The notes under the pieces: model-generated
Databases searched by the model: none
What the model was told of the DNA's origin: nothing
Seen by the model: the letters and a program-made list of their open reading frames with translations, nothing else
Made by a program: the position numbers and the translations under genes
Part shown: piece after piece, positions 26,348 through 35,201 of the stretch
How the letters are laid out: every line of letters begins with the position of its first letter
Position numbering within the stretch: position 1 is the first letter of the stretch
Assembly (NCBI RefSeq): GCF_000385215.1
Contig: NZ_ARQK01000057.1
Span: forward strand, 1-64,000
DNA length: 64,000 nucleotides
Direction: 5' to 3'
From: Thioalkalivibrio thiocyanoxidans ARh2
GTDB lineage: Bacteria; Pseudomonadota; Gammaproteobacteria; Ectothiorhodospirales; Ectothiorhodospiraceae

Positions 26348-27196
26348 CTAGACGCTGAGGTTCTTGACCACCAGCACCGGGCAGTCGGCCCCCCCGATCA
26401 CGCGCTCGGATACCGATCCCATCAGCAGGCGCTTCAGCCCAGTACGCCCGTGGCTGCCCACCACGATCAGGTCGCGGTTGTCACGCCTTGCCACGTCGAT
26501 CAGGCTCACCTCCGCGCGGCCCTCCTCGAAGGTTGCGTCCGCCTGAAGGCCCTGCTCCCGGGCCTCGCCCTGCAGGCGCTGGATCGCGTCGACACCCTCC
26601 TGGCGTCGCTCGTCGCTCTGGCCGGGAACGGCGACCGAGGCGATGGTGATCGGCAACTGGCAATGACCGGCCAGCTCGATGGCCGCCCGCGCCGCCTGAT
26701 CACCCAGTTCGGAGCCATCGGTCCCGACCAGCAGCCCCCGGTGCGGCGCCTGGGCGCCACGCGGGACGACCATGACATTGCATGGCGCCGTTCCCACCAC
26801 CTTGCGCGTGGCATCGCCGACCATCAGGCGCGCAAGATCGCCTCGGTCGCGGCGTCCGATCACGATCAGGCCCGCGTTGTACTCCTCGGCGATCCTGACG
26901 ATCTCCTGGTGGCGATCCACACCGTGGCGCAGGATTGGAGAGGGATCGACTCCCCGCTCCCGTGCCTTTTTCTCGAGCACATCCAGGTCGCCCTGGGCCG
27001 TCACGCTCGCATCATGGCTGCGCCGGGGCGACAACGCGTCGTGCTGGGTATCGGTCGGAATAATACGGGCGAGGATGAGCCGGGCCCCGCAGCGCTGGGC
27101 CAGATCCAGGCCGACGGCCTCGGCGGACTCACTGAACTCGGACCCGTCGGTCGCCAGCACGATGGTCTCGAATCGGCAAAGCGGGGCATCGGACAT
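26348..27196 (-). CDS. tandem universal stress protein
   Basis: A 283-residue protein with two UspA domains in tandem. Domain 1 begins ETIVLATDGSEFSESAEAVGLDL and ends near APCNVMVV. Domain 2 begins GLLVGTDGSELGDQAARAAIEL and ends with GSHGRTGLKRLLMGSVSERVIGGADCPVLVV, the ATP-binding GxxG...GS(T/V) motif. Such proteins are soluble stress-response nucleotide binders. ATG 27196 is preceded by GGGAG. It diverges from the SLC13 permease, and 236 bases lie between their starts. Universal stress genes beside ion transporters are common, so a link to ion or pH stress is plausible but inferred. Confidence 0.88.
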   Translation of the reverse strand: MSDAPLCRFETIVLATDGSEFSESAEAVGLDLAQRCGARLILARIIPTDTQHDALSPRRSHDASVTAQGDLDVLEKKARERGVDPSPILRHGVDRHQEIVRIAEEYNAGLIVIGRRDRGDLARLMVGDATRKVVGTAPCNVMVVPRGAQAPHRGLLVGTDGSELGDQAARAAIELAGHCQLPITIASVAVPGQSDERRQEGVDAIQRLQGEAREQGLQADATFEEGRAEVSLIDVARRDNRDLIVVGSHGRTGLKRLLMGSVSERVIGGADCPVLVVKNLSV

Positions 27197-27286
27197 GGGA
27201 CGTCTCCCTGACGGTTTTTGCCCAGCATAACCGACCGGCCGGCACACGGCAGCCAGCATGGCGCGAAAGGGACAGACGGCCCAGTT

Positions 27287-27315
27287 TTGCGTCCGACTGG
27301 CCGGAATGAAATAAT
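27287..27315 (+). promoter_or_regulatory. candidate sigma-70 promoter of the SLC13-prk unit
   Basis: TTGCGT (27287-27292) and AATAAT (27310-27315) with a 17-base spacer. The predicted start near 27322 gives a leader of about 110 bases before the permease ATG at 27433. Confidence 0.5.
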
Positions 27316-27432
27316 CCCGCGCTTTCAAGGCCGTCTTGCGCTTCCCTGGCCAGCGGCCGGACCTCGCTTGTCAGCCCCCTCGGCCCCGGCCCTGCGCCGT
27401 CTGGCGCGGGCATTCAGGACACGAATCGATAC

Positions 27433-29271
27433 ATGGACAACCTTACGCTGACCACCGAGATGATCGTGGTGCTCGCGCTTCTTGCGTTCACCATCTTCCT
27501 GTTTGTCACGGAGATCATCCGCGTGGATCTGGCCGCCATCTCGGTGATGGTGCTGCTCGGCCTGCTGACGCTGGTGCCCGGGCTCGGCCTGCTGGTCGCG
27601 CAGGACGAGCTGTTCAGCGGTTTTGCCTCGAATGCGGTGATCGCGATCATCGCGGTGATGATCATCGGCGCCGGGCTCGACAAGACCGGCGTGATGCACA
27701 AGGTGGCCGCCTTCATCATGCGCGTGGGCGGCACCACCGAGAAGAGCATCATCCCGACCGTGTCCGGCACCGTCGGCGTGATTTCGAGCTTCATGCAGAA
27801 CATCGGCGCGGCCGCGCTGTTCATGCCGGTGATGAGCCGGATATCCAATCGGCTGGGCATTCCCCTGTCGCGGCTGCTGATGCCGATGGGCTTCGCCGCG
27901 ATCGTCGGCGGCACCATCACCCTGGTCGGGTCCAGCCCGCTGATCCTGCTGAACGACCTGCTGCCGTCGGACATGGAGCCCTTCCAGCTGTTCGACGTGA
28001 CCCCGATCGGCCTGGCACTGCTGGCCACCACCATCGTTTACTTCGTGCTGCTGGGCCGCTTCGTGCTGCCGTCGGTCAAGTCCAAGGCGACGCAGCGCGA
28101 GAGCGCACAGGACTATTTCCAGCGGGTATACGGGCTGTCCTACGAGATCCACGAGGTGTTCGTGCCCGAGAAGGATCCGCTGGTCGGTCGCACCGTGGCC
28201 GAGATCGAACGCGAGACCGGGATCGCGATCGTCGGCACGTACAAGCACGACGAACTGCGCATGGCCCCCTGGACCGGCTACGAGATCCAGCCCAACTCGC
28301 ATCTGGCCGTGCTGGCCAGCCCCGCGCGCATGGAGAAGCTGTGCGCGGACACGCGCAAGCGCCCGACGACCCGCCTGGACGTGTTCGCGAACGCCCTGGA
28401 TACCGGCCGTTCCGGGGTCGCCGAGGTCGCGATCGCGCCCGGCTCCAATCTCGCCGGCAAGACCGTAACCGAACTGGCCATGCGCCAGACCTACGGCCTG
28501 TCGGTGATGCGCATCCAGCGCGGCAGCGAGACCTTCGGCGAGGGCCTGCGCGATATCCCGCTGGAAACCGGCGATATCCTGGTTGTGCACTGCACCTGGG
28601 AGTCGCTGGCGCGCCTTGAGAAGGATCGCGATTTTGTCGTGATCACCTCGGACTACCCGCACGAGGAGCTGCGGCCCTCCAAGGTCCCGCATGCGCTGTT
28701 CTTCCTGGCGCTGACCGTCGGGCTGATCCTGTTCACCGACATCATGCTGTCGGTCGCGCTGCTGACCGGCGCACTGGGCATGATCCTGACCGGGGTCATC
28801 AGTATCGACGACGCCTATCGCTCGGTGAGCTGGAAGACGGTGTTCCTGCTGGCCTCGCTGATACCCCTGGGGATGGCGGTGGAAAACACCGGCACCGCCG
28901 CGTGGATCGCGCAGAACACCCTGGAGATGCTGGGCACGGTCCCGCCCTGGGTATTGCAGGCGACGATCTTCGCGCTGGCCACGTTCTTCACCCTGGTGAT
29001 GTCCAATGTCGGCGCGACCGTGCTGCTCGTGCCGCTGGCGATTAATTTCGCCATCGCCGCTCAGGCGGCGGGCATGGACGCCGACCCGCGCGTATTCGCG
29101 CTGACCGTGGCGATCGCCACCTCGAATTCCTTCCTGATCCCGACCCACCAGGTGAACGCCCTGATCATGGGCCCCGGCGGCTACCGGGTGAAGGACTACA
29201 TGAAGGCCGGCGGTATCATGACGCTGCTGTTCGGTATCGTGGCCATGCTGATGCTCAATCTCATTTTCTGA
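27433..29271 (+). CDS. SLC13-type permease with two TrkA-C domains
   Basis: A 612-residue inner-membrane transporter of the divalent anion:Na+ symporter (SLC13/ArsB-like) superfamily. About five hydrophobic segments lie in residues 10-190, with the motifs NIGAAALFMPVM and GGTITLVGSSPLILL. A soluble middle part carries two TrkA-C (RCK_C) domains (EVFVPEKDPLVGRTVAEIE and VAIAPGSNLAGKTVTELAM). A second membrane half ends with SNVGATVLLVPLAI and TSNSFLIPTHQVNALIMGPGGY. Transported anions in this group include sulfate, and other anions are possible. It is followed 36 bases later by phosphoribulokinase, so the two are likely co-transcribed. A role in sulfur or inorganic-carbon supply is an inference. 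Confidence 0.85.
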   Translation: MDNLTLTTEMIVVLALLAFTIFLFVTEIIRVDLAAISVMVLLGLLTLVPGLGLLVAQDELFSGFASNAVIAIIAVMIIGAGLDKTGVMHKVAAFIMRVGGTTEKSIIPTVSGTVGVISSFMQNIGAAALFMPVMSRISNRLGIPLSRLLMPMGFAAIVGGTITLVGSSPLILLNDLLPSDMEPFQLFDVTPIGLALLATTIVYFVLLGRFVLPSVKSKATQRESAQDYFQRVYGLSYEIHEVFVPEKDPLVGRTVAEIERETGIAIVGTYKHDELRMAPWTGYEIQPNSHLAVLASPARMEKLCADTRKRPTTRLDVFANALDTGRSGVAEVAIAPGSNLAGKTVTELAMRQTYGLSVMRIQRGSETFGEGLRDIPLETGDILVVHCTWESLARLEKDRDFVVITSDYPHEELRPSKVPHALFFLALTVGLILFTDIMLSVALLTGALGMILTGVISIDDAYRSVSWKTVFLLASLIPLGMAVENTGTAAWIAQNTLEMLGTVPPWVLQATIFALATFFTLVMSNVGATVLLVPLAINFAIAAQAAGMDADPRVFALTVAIATSNSFLIPTHQVNALIMGPGGYRVKDYMKAGGIMTLLFGIVAMLMLNLIF

Positions 29272-29307
29272 CAACTTGTCGCAACGTCGTTTGCAAGGAG
29301 AAACCCC

Positions 29308-30198
29308 ATGTCGCAAAAACACCCCGTGATCGCGGTCACCGGCTCCTCGGGGGCCGGCACCTCCACCGTGAAGCGCTCGTTCGAGTCGATCTTCCGCCGC
29401 GAGCAGATCAACCCGGTCGTCATCGAGGGCGACAGCTTCCATCGCTATGACCGCAAGGCGATGAAGGAGGCCATGCAGAAGGCCGCCGACGAAGGCAATC
29501 ACCACTTCTCGCATTTCGGCCCCGAGGCCAACCTGTTCGATCGCATCGAGGACCTGTTCAAGACCTACGGCGAGACGGGCCAAGGCCAGAAGCGCTACTA
29601 CCTGCACTCGGACGAGGAAGCGGCCGATCACAACGAGCGTCTCGGCACCAACCTCGGCCCGGGCGAGTTCACCCCCTGGGAAGAGATTCAGCCGGGCACC
29701 GACCTGATGTTCTACGAAGGCCTGCACGGCCTGGTCGTGAACGGCGACGTGAACGCCGCCCAGCACGTGGACCTGGGTATCGGCGTGGTGCCGATCGTGA
29801 ACCTCGAGTGGATCCAGAAGATCTTCCGCGACAACGCCGAGCGCGGCTATTCCGCCGAGGCCATCGTGGACACGATCCTGCGTCGCATGCCGGATTACGT
29901 GAACTACATCACCCCGCAGTTCGGCTACACCGACATCAACTTCCAGCGCGTGCCGACGGTGGATACCTCCAACCCGTTCATCGCCCGGGACATCCCCACC
30001 CCGGACGAGAGCATGGTGGTGATCCGCTTCAAGGAACCGAAGAAGTTCGACGTGGACTTCCCCTACCTGCTGAACATGCTGCCCGACTCCTTCATGTCCC
30101 GGCCCAACACCATCGTGGTGCCCGGCGGGAAGATGAGCTTCGCGATGGAGGTCATCCTCGCCCCGATCATCCACGACATGCTGAAGCGTCGCGGCTGA
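29308..30198 (+). CDS. prk: phosphoribulokinase
   Basis: PRK phosphorylates ribulose 5-phosphate to ribulose 1,5-bisphosphate, the CO2 acceptor of the Calvin-Benson cycle, and so marks the organism as autotrophic. The 296-residue length is that of the class I bacterial enzyme, which is allosterically controlled by NADH and AMP. The P-loop is GSSGAGTST (12-20), followed by EGDSFHRYDR, GPEANLFDRIEDL and FYEGLHGLVVNGDVN. ATG 29308 has AAGGAG upstream. A rho-independent terminator lies 26 bases past the stop. RuBisCO genes are not in this window. Confidence 0.96.
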   Translation: MSQKHPVIAVTGSSGAGTSTVKRSFESIFRREQINPVVIEGDSFHRYDRKAMKEAMQKAADEGNHHFSHFGPEANLFDRIEDLFKTYGETGQGQKRYYLHSDEEAADHNERLGTNLGPGEFTPWEEIQPGTDLMFYEGLHGLVVNGDVNAAQHVDLGIGVVPIVNLEWIQKIFRDNAERGYSAEAIVDTILRRMPDYVNYITPQFGYTDINFQRVPTVDTSNPFIARDIPTPDESMVVIRFKEPKKFDVDFPYLLNMLPDSFMSRPNTIVVPGGKMSFAMEVILAPIIHDMLKRRG

Positions 30199-30223
30199 TC
30201 GAGCCTCGCAGGAAGTTCCCCTG

Positions 30224-30247
30224 GCCCCGCTCCGGCGGGGCTTTTTT
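30224..30247 (+). terminator. Rho-independent terminator after phosphoribulokinase
   Basis: GCCCCGC (30224-30230) pairs with GCGGGGC (30235-30241) across a TCCG loop, followed by six T residues. Confidence 0.9.
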
Positions 30248-30306
30248 GTGGCTACAGCCGTTTGAGCTAGCATTCCGACGACCCTACCCAGACTCATGGA
30301 GTTGCC

Positions 30307-30765
30307 GTGTTCGGACTGTTCGGGCCGCGCCCCGCGCAACAGATGGAGCGCTTTCGCAGCCGCTATACCGGCCGCTCGCTGATCGTGCACCAGGGCTTCG
30401 AGGGCGACTGGCTGGAGGAACTGCTGAAGCAGCCCGGCGGCGGCGGGCACTTCCGCATCGACAGCCGCCGCCTGCCGGCGCGGCGCCCCACGCCGATCGA
30501 GTGGCTGGTACAGACCCATGTGCTGCCCCTGGCGCTGCCCCAGCCGCTGTATCTGGACATCCGCGAGGATGCGATCCTTGCGCGGCACCTGATGCGGGGC
30601 GAACGCGCGGTCCACCCCTCCGAGATCGCCTGGTTCCTGGAGGAGCTGGACACGCGCCACCATGCCCGCCTGGAGTTCACGGAGAACGACCAGATGACCG
30701 TCCAGCGCGGCATCCCCGAAACCGACAACGAGGCCCTCAGCATGCTGGAACAGCTGGGACTGTGA
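30307..30765 (+). CDS. conserved hypothetical protein
   Basis: I do not recognise this 152-residue protein. It is soluble, with no signal peptide or membrane segment, and rich in Arg, His and Glu in its second half (LARHLMRGERAVHPSEIAWFLEELDTRHHARLEF). The start is GTG 30307, with GGAG 5 bases upstream. It follows the prk terminator, so it is transcribed separately. It precedes the FIST gene by 17 bases if that gene starts at 30783, or overlaps it by 4 if it starts at GTG 30762. The pair is therefore probably one operon. Confidence 0.7.
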   Translation: MFGLFGPRPAQQMERFRSRYTGRSLIVHQGFEGDWLEELLKQPGGGGHFRIDSRRLPARRPTPIEWLVQTHVLPLALPQPLYLDIREDAILARHLMRGERAVHPSEIAWFLEELDTRHHARLEFTENDQMTVQRGIPETDNEALSMLEQLGL

Positions 30766-30782
30766 CCGAACCAAGGATGCCG

Positions 30783-31910
30783 ATGGAACGCTTTGTCAGT
30801 ACCGCTGCCAGCGGCAATGACCCGCGCACCCTCGCCGCGGAACTGATCCAGGGGCTGGGCCCGCTGCCGCCCCGGGGCCCGGAGACCGTGCGCGTGGCGT
30901 TTATCTACGTGTCGGACGCGCTGAGCCGCAATGCCCGCCTGGTCATGGACACGCTGCGCAAGGAACTCGGGATAGACCATTTCGTCGGCGGCATGGGCAT
31001 GGCCGTGATCGGGCCGGACCAGGAATTCTACGAAGACCCGGCGATCACCCTGATGATCGGCGACCTGCCGGCCGGTTCCGCGCGCGTGATTCAGCGTCCG
31101 GTCCACAGCCTCGACGAACTGAAGCAGGCCCTGGACGGCTTTCTCGACCCCGCAACCCCGGGCCGCCTGCTGCTCAATGCCGATCCGCGCATGGAGGGCG
31201 TGGAGGCCGTGCTGACCGAGATCGGCGAACAGACCGCCTGGTTCGCCACCGGCGGCATACACTCCGGCGAGGAGGGGGCGGTGCAGATCGCCGACGGCGT
31301 GGTCGCCTCGGGCATCACCGGGCTCGCGCTGCGCGACGATGTCGCGATCGCTGCACGCCACAGCCAGGGCTGCACCCCGCTGCCCGGCCAGCACGAGCTG
31401 ACCGAGACCTGGCGCAACATCATCGTGCAACTGGACGGCCAGCGGGCGCTTCCAGCATTCAAGGGCATCATCGGCGATGTCCTGTCGCGCGACCTGGAGC
31501 GGGCACTGGGCTACATCCTGGTCGGCTTCCCGATCCCCGGCTCCGACACCGGCGACTACCGCGTCCGCAATATCATCGGCGTGGATCTCGACCAGCAGGT
31601 GCTCGCGGTCGGCGAACTGCTGGAGCCCGGGCAGAAGATCCTGTTCGTGCGCCGCGACGGCCAGGCCGCCCGCGAGGACCTCGAACACATGCTGGAACAG
31701 ATCCGCGCCCAGGCCCCGAACGGCATCCGCGGGGCGATCTACGTCTCCTGCATCGGGCGCGGGCGCCACCAGTTCGGCCAGGAGGGGGCGGAACTGGCGA
31801 TCATCCAGCAGGGTCTGGGAGACGCGCCCCTGGTCGGCTTCTTCGCCAATGGCGAGATCTTCGCCAACCGCCTGTACGGCTACACCGGGGTCCTCACCCT
31901 GTTCACCTGA
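30783..31910 (+). CDS. FIST domain protein
   Basis: A 375-residue soluble protein with an N-terminal FIST_N-type domain (VRVAFIYVSDALSRN ... GGMGMAVIG) and a C-terminal FIST_C part ending NGIRGAIYVSCIGRGRHQFGQEGAELAIIQQGLGDAPLVGFFANGEIFANRLYGYTGVLTLF. FIST domains are thought to bind small ligands, perhaps amino acids, and often act in signalling. ATG 30783 has AAGGA 5 bases upstream. GTG 30762 would overlap the preceding gene as GTGA and is the main alternative. No histidine kinase or cyclase domain is fused to it. Confidence 0.8.
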   Translation: MERFVSTAASGNDPRTLAAELIQGLGPLPPRGPETVRVAFIYVSDALSRNARLVMDTLRKELGIDHFVGGMGMAVIGPDQEFYEDPAITLMIGDLPAGSARVIQRPVHSLDELKQALDGFLDPATPGRLLLNADPRMEGVEAVLTEIGEQTAWFATGGIHSGEEGAVQIADGVVASGITGLALRDDVAIAARHSQGCTPLPGQHELTETWRNIIVQLDGQRALPAFKGIIGDVLSRDLERALGYILVGFPIPGSDTGDYRVRNIIGVDLDQQVLAVGELLEPGQKILFVRRDGQAAREDLEHMLEQIRAQAPNGIRGAIYVSCIGRGRHQFGQEGAELAIIQQGLGDAPLVGFFANGEIFANRLYGYTGVLTLFT

Positions 31911-31927
31911 ACCGCCAAGGGAACCGC

Positions 31928-32962
31928 ATGCAATACCGCAAACTGGGACGTACCGATATCGAGGTCAGCCTGATTGGCCTGGGCACCATGACCTGGGGCG
32001 AGCAGAACACCGAGGCCGAGGCCCACGAACAGCTGGACTACGCGCTCGATCAGGGCGTGAACCTGATTGATGCCGCGGAGATGTACCCGGTGCCGCCGCG
32101 CGAGGAGACCCAGGGGCTGACCGAGACCTACATCGGCAACTGGCTGGCGAAGCGCGGCAACCGTGACCGCGTGGTACTGGCCAGCAAGGTCGCCGGGCCC
32201 GGGATGATCGACTACCTGCGCGGCGGCCCGCAGCTGAACCGCGAACACATCGAGCAGGCCCTGAACGACAGCCTCCGGCGCCTGCAGACCGACTACCTGG
32301 ACCTCTACCAGGTCCACTGGCCGGCGCGGGCCACCAACTTCTTCGGCCAGCTCGGCTACGTCCACAAGCCGGACGCAAGCGCGACCCCGATCGAAGAGAC
32401 CGCGGCCGCGCTGAAGGCGGTGGTCGAAAGCGGCCGCGTGCGCACCATCGGCATCTCCAACGAGACCCCGTGGGGGTTCATGGAGTGGATCCGCGCCCAT
32501 GATCGCGGCCTGTCCGAGCGCATCGTCTCCATCCAGAACCCCTACAACCTGCTCAACCGCAGCTTCGAGGCGGGCCTGGCGGAGATGGCCATCCGCGAGG
32601 AGGCCGGCCTGCTGGCCTATTCGCCGCTGGCCTTCGGCATGCTCTCCGGCAAGTATCTGGACGGGGCGAAGCCCGCGGGGGCGCGCCTGACGCTGTTCGA
32701 GCGCTTCCAGCGCTACAGCAACGAATCCGGCCTGGCCGCGACCGCGGAGTACGCGCGACTGGCGCGCGAACATGGCCTGACCCCGTCGCAGCTGGCGCTG
32801 GCCTTCATCAACCAGCAGCCCTTCGTGACCAGCAATTTGATCGGGGCGACCACGATGGAACAGCTGCGCGAGAACATCGCGACCGTGGACATCACGCTGT
32901 CCGATGCCGTGCTGAAGGCCATCGAGGCCATCCACGCCCGCTATACCTACCCCTGCCCATAG
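31928..32962 (+). CDS. tas: aldo/keto reductase, Tas-like
   Basis: A 344-residue NADPH-dependent oxidoreductase with the aldo/keto reductase barrel. It starts MQYRKLGRTDIEVSLIGLGTMTWGEQNTEAEAHEQLDYALDQGVNLIDAAEMYPVPP, with the catalytic Asp and Tyr in the DAAEMYP stretch, then VLASKV with the Lys, and the LDLYQVHWP and RTIGISNETPWG segments. This is very close to the E. coli Tas family, whose natural substrate is not settled. The gene is 17 bases after the FIST gene and 15 before the tatD-like gene, so it probably belongs to one transcription unit. Confidence 0.88.
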   Translation: MQYRKLGRTDIEVSLIGLGTMTWGEQNTEAEAHEQLDYALDQGVNLIDAAEMYPVPPREETQGLTETYIGNWLAKRGNRDRVVLASKVAGPGMIDYLRGGPQLNREHIEQALNDSLRRLQTDYLDLYQVHWPARATNFFGQLGYVHKPDASATPIEETAAALKAVVESGRVRTIGISNETPWGFMEWIRAHDRGLSERIVSIQNPYNLLNRSFEAGLAEMAIREEAGLLAYSPLAFGMLSGKYLDGAKPAGARLTLFERFQRYSNESGLAATAEYARLAREHGLTPSQLALAFINQQPFVTSNLIGATTMEQLRENIATVDITLSDAVLKAIEAIHARYTYPCP

Positions 32963-32977
32963 ATCCCGGACGGCCCG

Positions 32978-33760
32978 GTGCACCTGATCGACACCCACGT
33001 CCACCTGGACCTGGACGCGTTCGATCCGGATCGCCCGGCGGTGCTGGACCGCGCCCGCGCCGCCGGGGTTCAGGAACTCGTCCTGCCCGGCGTCACCCGC
33101 GCGCGCTGGCCGGACCTGGAGGCCCTGCACCGCCAGCACGCGGGTCTGCATGTCGCCTACGGCCTGCACCCAATCTTCCTGCAGGATCATGCGGACGCGG
33201 ACCTCGACGCCCTGGAGGCCTGGCTGGATACGCACCCGGAGACCATCGCGGTCGGCGAGATCGGGCTCGATGGCTACCAGGACGGGCTGGACTGGGACCG
33301 CCAGTGGCGCTTCTACACGCGGCAGCTGGCCATCGCGCGGGAGCGCGACCTGCCGGTGATCATCCACAGCCGGCGCGCGCTGGACCCGGTGCTGAAGGGC
33401 CTGCGCGAGCAGCCCGGCGTGACCGGCATCCTGCACGCCTTTATCGGATCACCGCAGCAGGCCCGGCAGGCGGCGGATCTCGGCTGCTGCCTGGGCATCG
33501 GCGGGCCGGTGACCTACGAGCGGGCGAAACGACTGCACCGCGTGGTGCGCGAGGCCCCGCTGGAGGCCCTGGTCGTGGAGACCGACGCCCCGGACCAGCC
33601 GCTGGCCGGGCACCAGGGCGAGCGCAACGAACCGATGATGACCGCCGAGGTGAACCGCCACCTGGCACGCCTGCGCGACATCGACCCGGCCGAGATGGCT
33701 ATAATCACGTCACAAAATGCACGCCGGGTCCTCCGGCTCCCGAACGACCCGGATTCATGA
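32978..33760 (+). CDS. TatD family metal-dependent hydrolase
   Basis: A 260-residue TIM-barrel hydrolase. Metal ligands are visible: His7 and His9 in DTHVHLD, Glu94 in AVGEIGLDGY, His in VIIHSRRA and LHAFIG, and Asp in ETDAPDQPL. TatD-type enzymes act as DNA exonucleases or DNases with roles in repair. The start is GTG 32978. The stop TGA overlaps the ATG of tcdA (ATGA), so the two are translationally coupled. E. coli carries three paralogues of this family, and which one this corresponds to is not clear. Confidence 0.85.
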   Translation: MHLIDTHVHLDLDAFDPDRPAVLDRARAAGVQELVLPGVTRARWPDLEALHRQHAGLHVAYGLHPIFLQDHADADLDALEAWLDTHPETIAVGEIGLDGYQDGLDWDRQWRFYTRQLAIARERDLPVIIHSRRALDPVLKGLREQPGVTGILHAFIGSPQQARQAADLGCCLGIGGPVTYERAKRLHRVVREAPLEALVVETDAPDQPLAGHQGERNEPMMTAEVNRHLARLRDIDPAEMAIITSQNARRVLRLPNDPDS

Positions 33761-34488
33761 GCACGCCTCACAACCCCTACAGCGAACGCACCGACCTCTT
33801 GCTGGGTCCCGATGTCACCGCGCGCCTGCGCGACCGCCATGTGTTCATCGCCGGGTTGGGCGGCGTCGGGAGCTATGCCGCCGAGGCCATCGCACGCGCC
33901 GGGGTAGGACGCATGACCCTGGTGGATCACGACGTGGTCGCCGCCTCCAACCTGAACCGCCAGCTGGTCGCCCTGCGTTCCACCCTGGACCAGCCCAAGA
34001 CCGCGGTGATGGAGGCGCGCATCCGCGATATCGACCCGGAGATCGAACTGAACATCCGGCGCGAGTTCCTCCGCCCGGACAGCATCGCCGACCTGGTGCC
34101 GGACGATGCCGATTTCGTGCTGGATGCGATCGACTCCATCGCCTGCAAGGCCGCGCTGGTGGCCGGGGCGCAGCACCGCGGCCAGGCGGTGATCTCCAGC
34201 ATGGGGGCCGGGGGGCGCACCGACCCCACGGCCGTACGGGTCGGCCCGCTGGAGTCCACCCGCGTCTGCCCGCTGGCGCGGCAGATGCGCAAGAACCTGC
34301 GCCGCATGGACGCGCGGCTCGACTACCCCGTGGTGTTCTCGATCGAGCAGCCGCGCAAGGGCACCGAGCACCGGCCGGTCGAGGGCGGCCGGCCGCGCTC
34401 GGTCAACGGCACGATCTCCTACCTGCCCGCGATCTTCGGTCTGACGGCCGCCGGCCGCGTGATCCAGACCCTGATCGCCCGCGCCTGA
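33757..34488 (+). CDS. tcdA: tRNA threonylcarbamoyladenosine dehydratase
   Basis: TcdA (CsdL/YgdL) cyclises t6A at position 37 of tRNA to ct6A, using ATP. The 243-residue E1-like protein has an adenylate-binding Rossmann motif GLGGVGSYAAEAIARAG, then VDHDVVAASNLNRQ, ASN-type loop residues and VLDAIDSIACKAAL. The usual zinc-type cysteines of the family are not obvious. The ATG lies inside the stop of the tatD-like gene. The later QPRKGTEHRPV segment is typical of TcdA rather than MoeB or ThiF. The transcript probably ends near the repeat at 34501. Confidence 0.9.
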   Translation: MSTPHNPYSERTDLLLGPDVTARLRDRHVFIAGLGGVGSYAAEAIARAGVGRMTLVDHDVVAASNLNRQLVALRSTLDQPKTAVMEARIRDIDPEIELNIRREFLRPDSIADLVPDDADFVLDAIDSIACKAALVAGAQHRGQAVISSMGAGGRTDPTAVRVGPLESTRVCPLARQMRKNLRRMDARLDYPVVFSIEQPRKGTEHRPVEGGRPRSVNGTISYLPAIFGLTAAGRVIQTLIARA

Positions 34489-34500
34489 CTCGCCCAGCTC

Positions 34501-34533
34501 CGTCATTGCGAGGCGCAAAGCGCCGCGGCAATC
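34501..34533. repeat. REP-like palindrome CGTCATTGCGAGG...GCAATC
   Basis: An imperfect inverted repeat beginning CGTCATTGCGAGGCGC and ending GCGCCGCGGCAATC with AAA at the centre. Similar CGTCATTGCGAG...GCAATC palindromes are dispersed in many bacterial genomes. It lies between the converging ends of tcdA and the MBL-like gene and may act as a transcript end. Confidence 0.7.
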
Positions 34534-34559
34534 GCCGAGGAGTCCCCCCAGCGGTACTG

Positions 34560-35201
34560 CTATTCGTCAAACACAGCCTCGATGCGGGCCTGGATGTGCT
34601 GGTCGGCGTCCGGGCCGTACTGCGTGCTGGCCGGGTCGAAGCGGTCGCAGAAGGCGTAGGCGAACTTCAGGTCCTTCACGCCCAGGGCGCCGAACAGACG
34701 TGCCTCGAAGGAGTGATCCTCCGCGTTCGCGATCAGCGTGGGCCAGCCATCCGCCCCCGGCGCCAGCGCGGGCCCGAAGAACACGACACCCGGCAGGTTC
34801 TTCAGGCGCAGGGCGCAGGTACCCTCGGTCACCCCGGCCATCGGCAGGAAATCGATGGTGCGCGACAGCCGCTGCTTGCGGTTGAAGGCGATGTCGATCT
34901 CGCCGCCGGCGGCGCGGATCGCCGGGGCCTCGGCCTCGAACGCGAGGGTCTCCAGCCCGGCCGCCCTCCAGGCCCCCAGGTCCCGCACCCCAAGGCGGCT
35001 GGGCAGGAACAGGTAGGCGGGCTTCGTGAGCGCCCGAATCGCCTCCAGCAAGGGCTCGGAGTAGGCGGGGGCATTGACCAGCACGCCCCCCAGCTCGTGG
35101 TCGTCGATCAGCCAGACGGCCGGGTCCGAATCACCCACGCGGTAGATGCTGCGGTCACGCAGCTCGACCAGCGGGGCACTAATCAGCGGTTCACTGCCCA
35201 T
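34560..35201 (-). CDS. MBL-fold-like protein lacking the metal motif
   Basis: A 213-residue protein I cannot name. The layout SIYRVGDSDPAVWLIDDHELGGVLVNAPAYSEPLLEAIRAL ... resembles the start of metallo-beta-lactamase-fold hydrolases. The position where HxHxDH should lie instead reads LPSRLGVRDLGAW, so the metal site is absent. Later blocks (GVTEGTCALRLKNLPGVVFFGPAL) are MBL-like too. It is probably a catalytically dead or repurposed relative. GGAGGAG precedes the ATG. It overlaps plsC by 11 bases, so the two are co-transcribed; the link to phospholipid synthesis is unknown. Confidence 0.6.
   Translation of the reverse strand: MGSEPLISAPLVELRDRSIYRVGDSDPAVWLIDDHELGGVLVNAPAYSEPLLEAIRALTKPAYLFLPSRLGVRDLGAWRAAGLETLAFEAEAPAIRAAGGEIDIAFNRKQRLSRTIDFLPMAGVTEGTCALRLKNLPGVVFFGPALAPGADGWPTLIANAEDHSFEARLFGALGVKDLKFAYAFCDRFDPASTQYGPDADQHIQARIEAVFDE

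Noticed and set aside
27325-30774. Very long open frame (about 1,150 codons) on the minus strand
   Set aside because: It lies opposite the permease, prk and the following gene, and has low-complexity His/Gln/Arg-rich translation; it is a high-GC antisense shadow.
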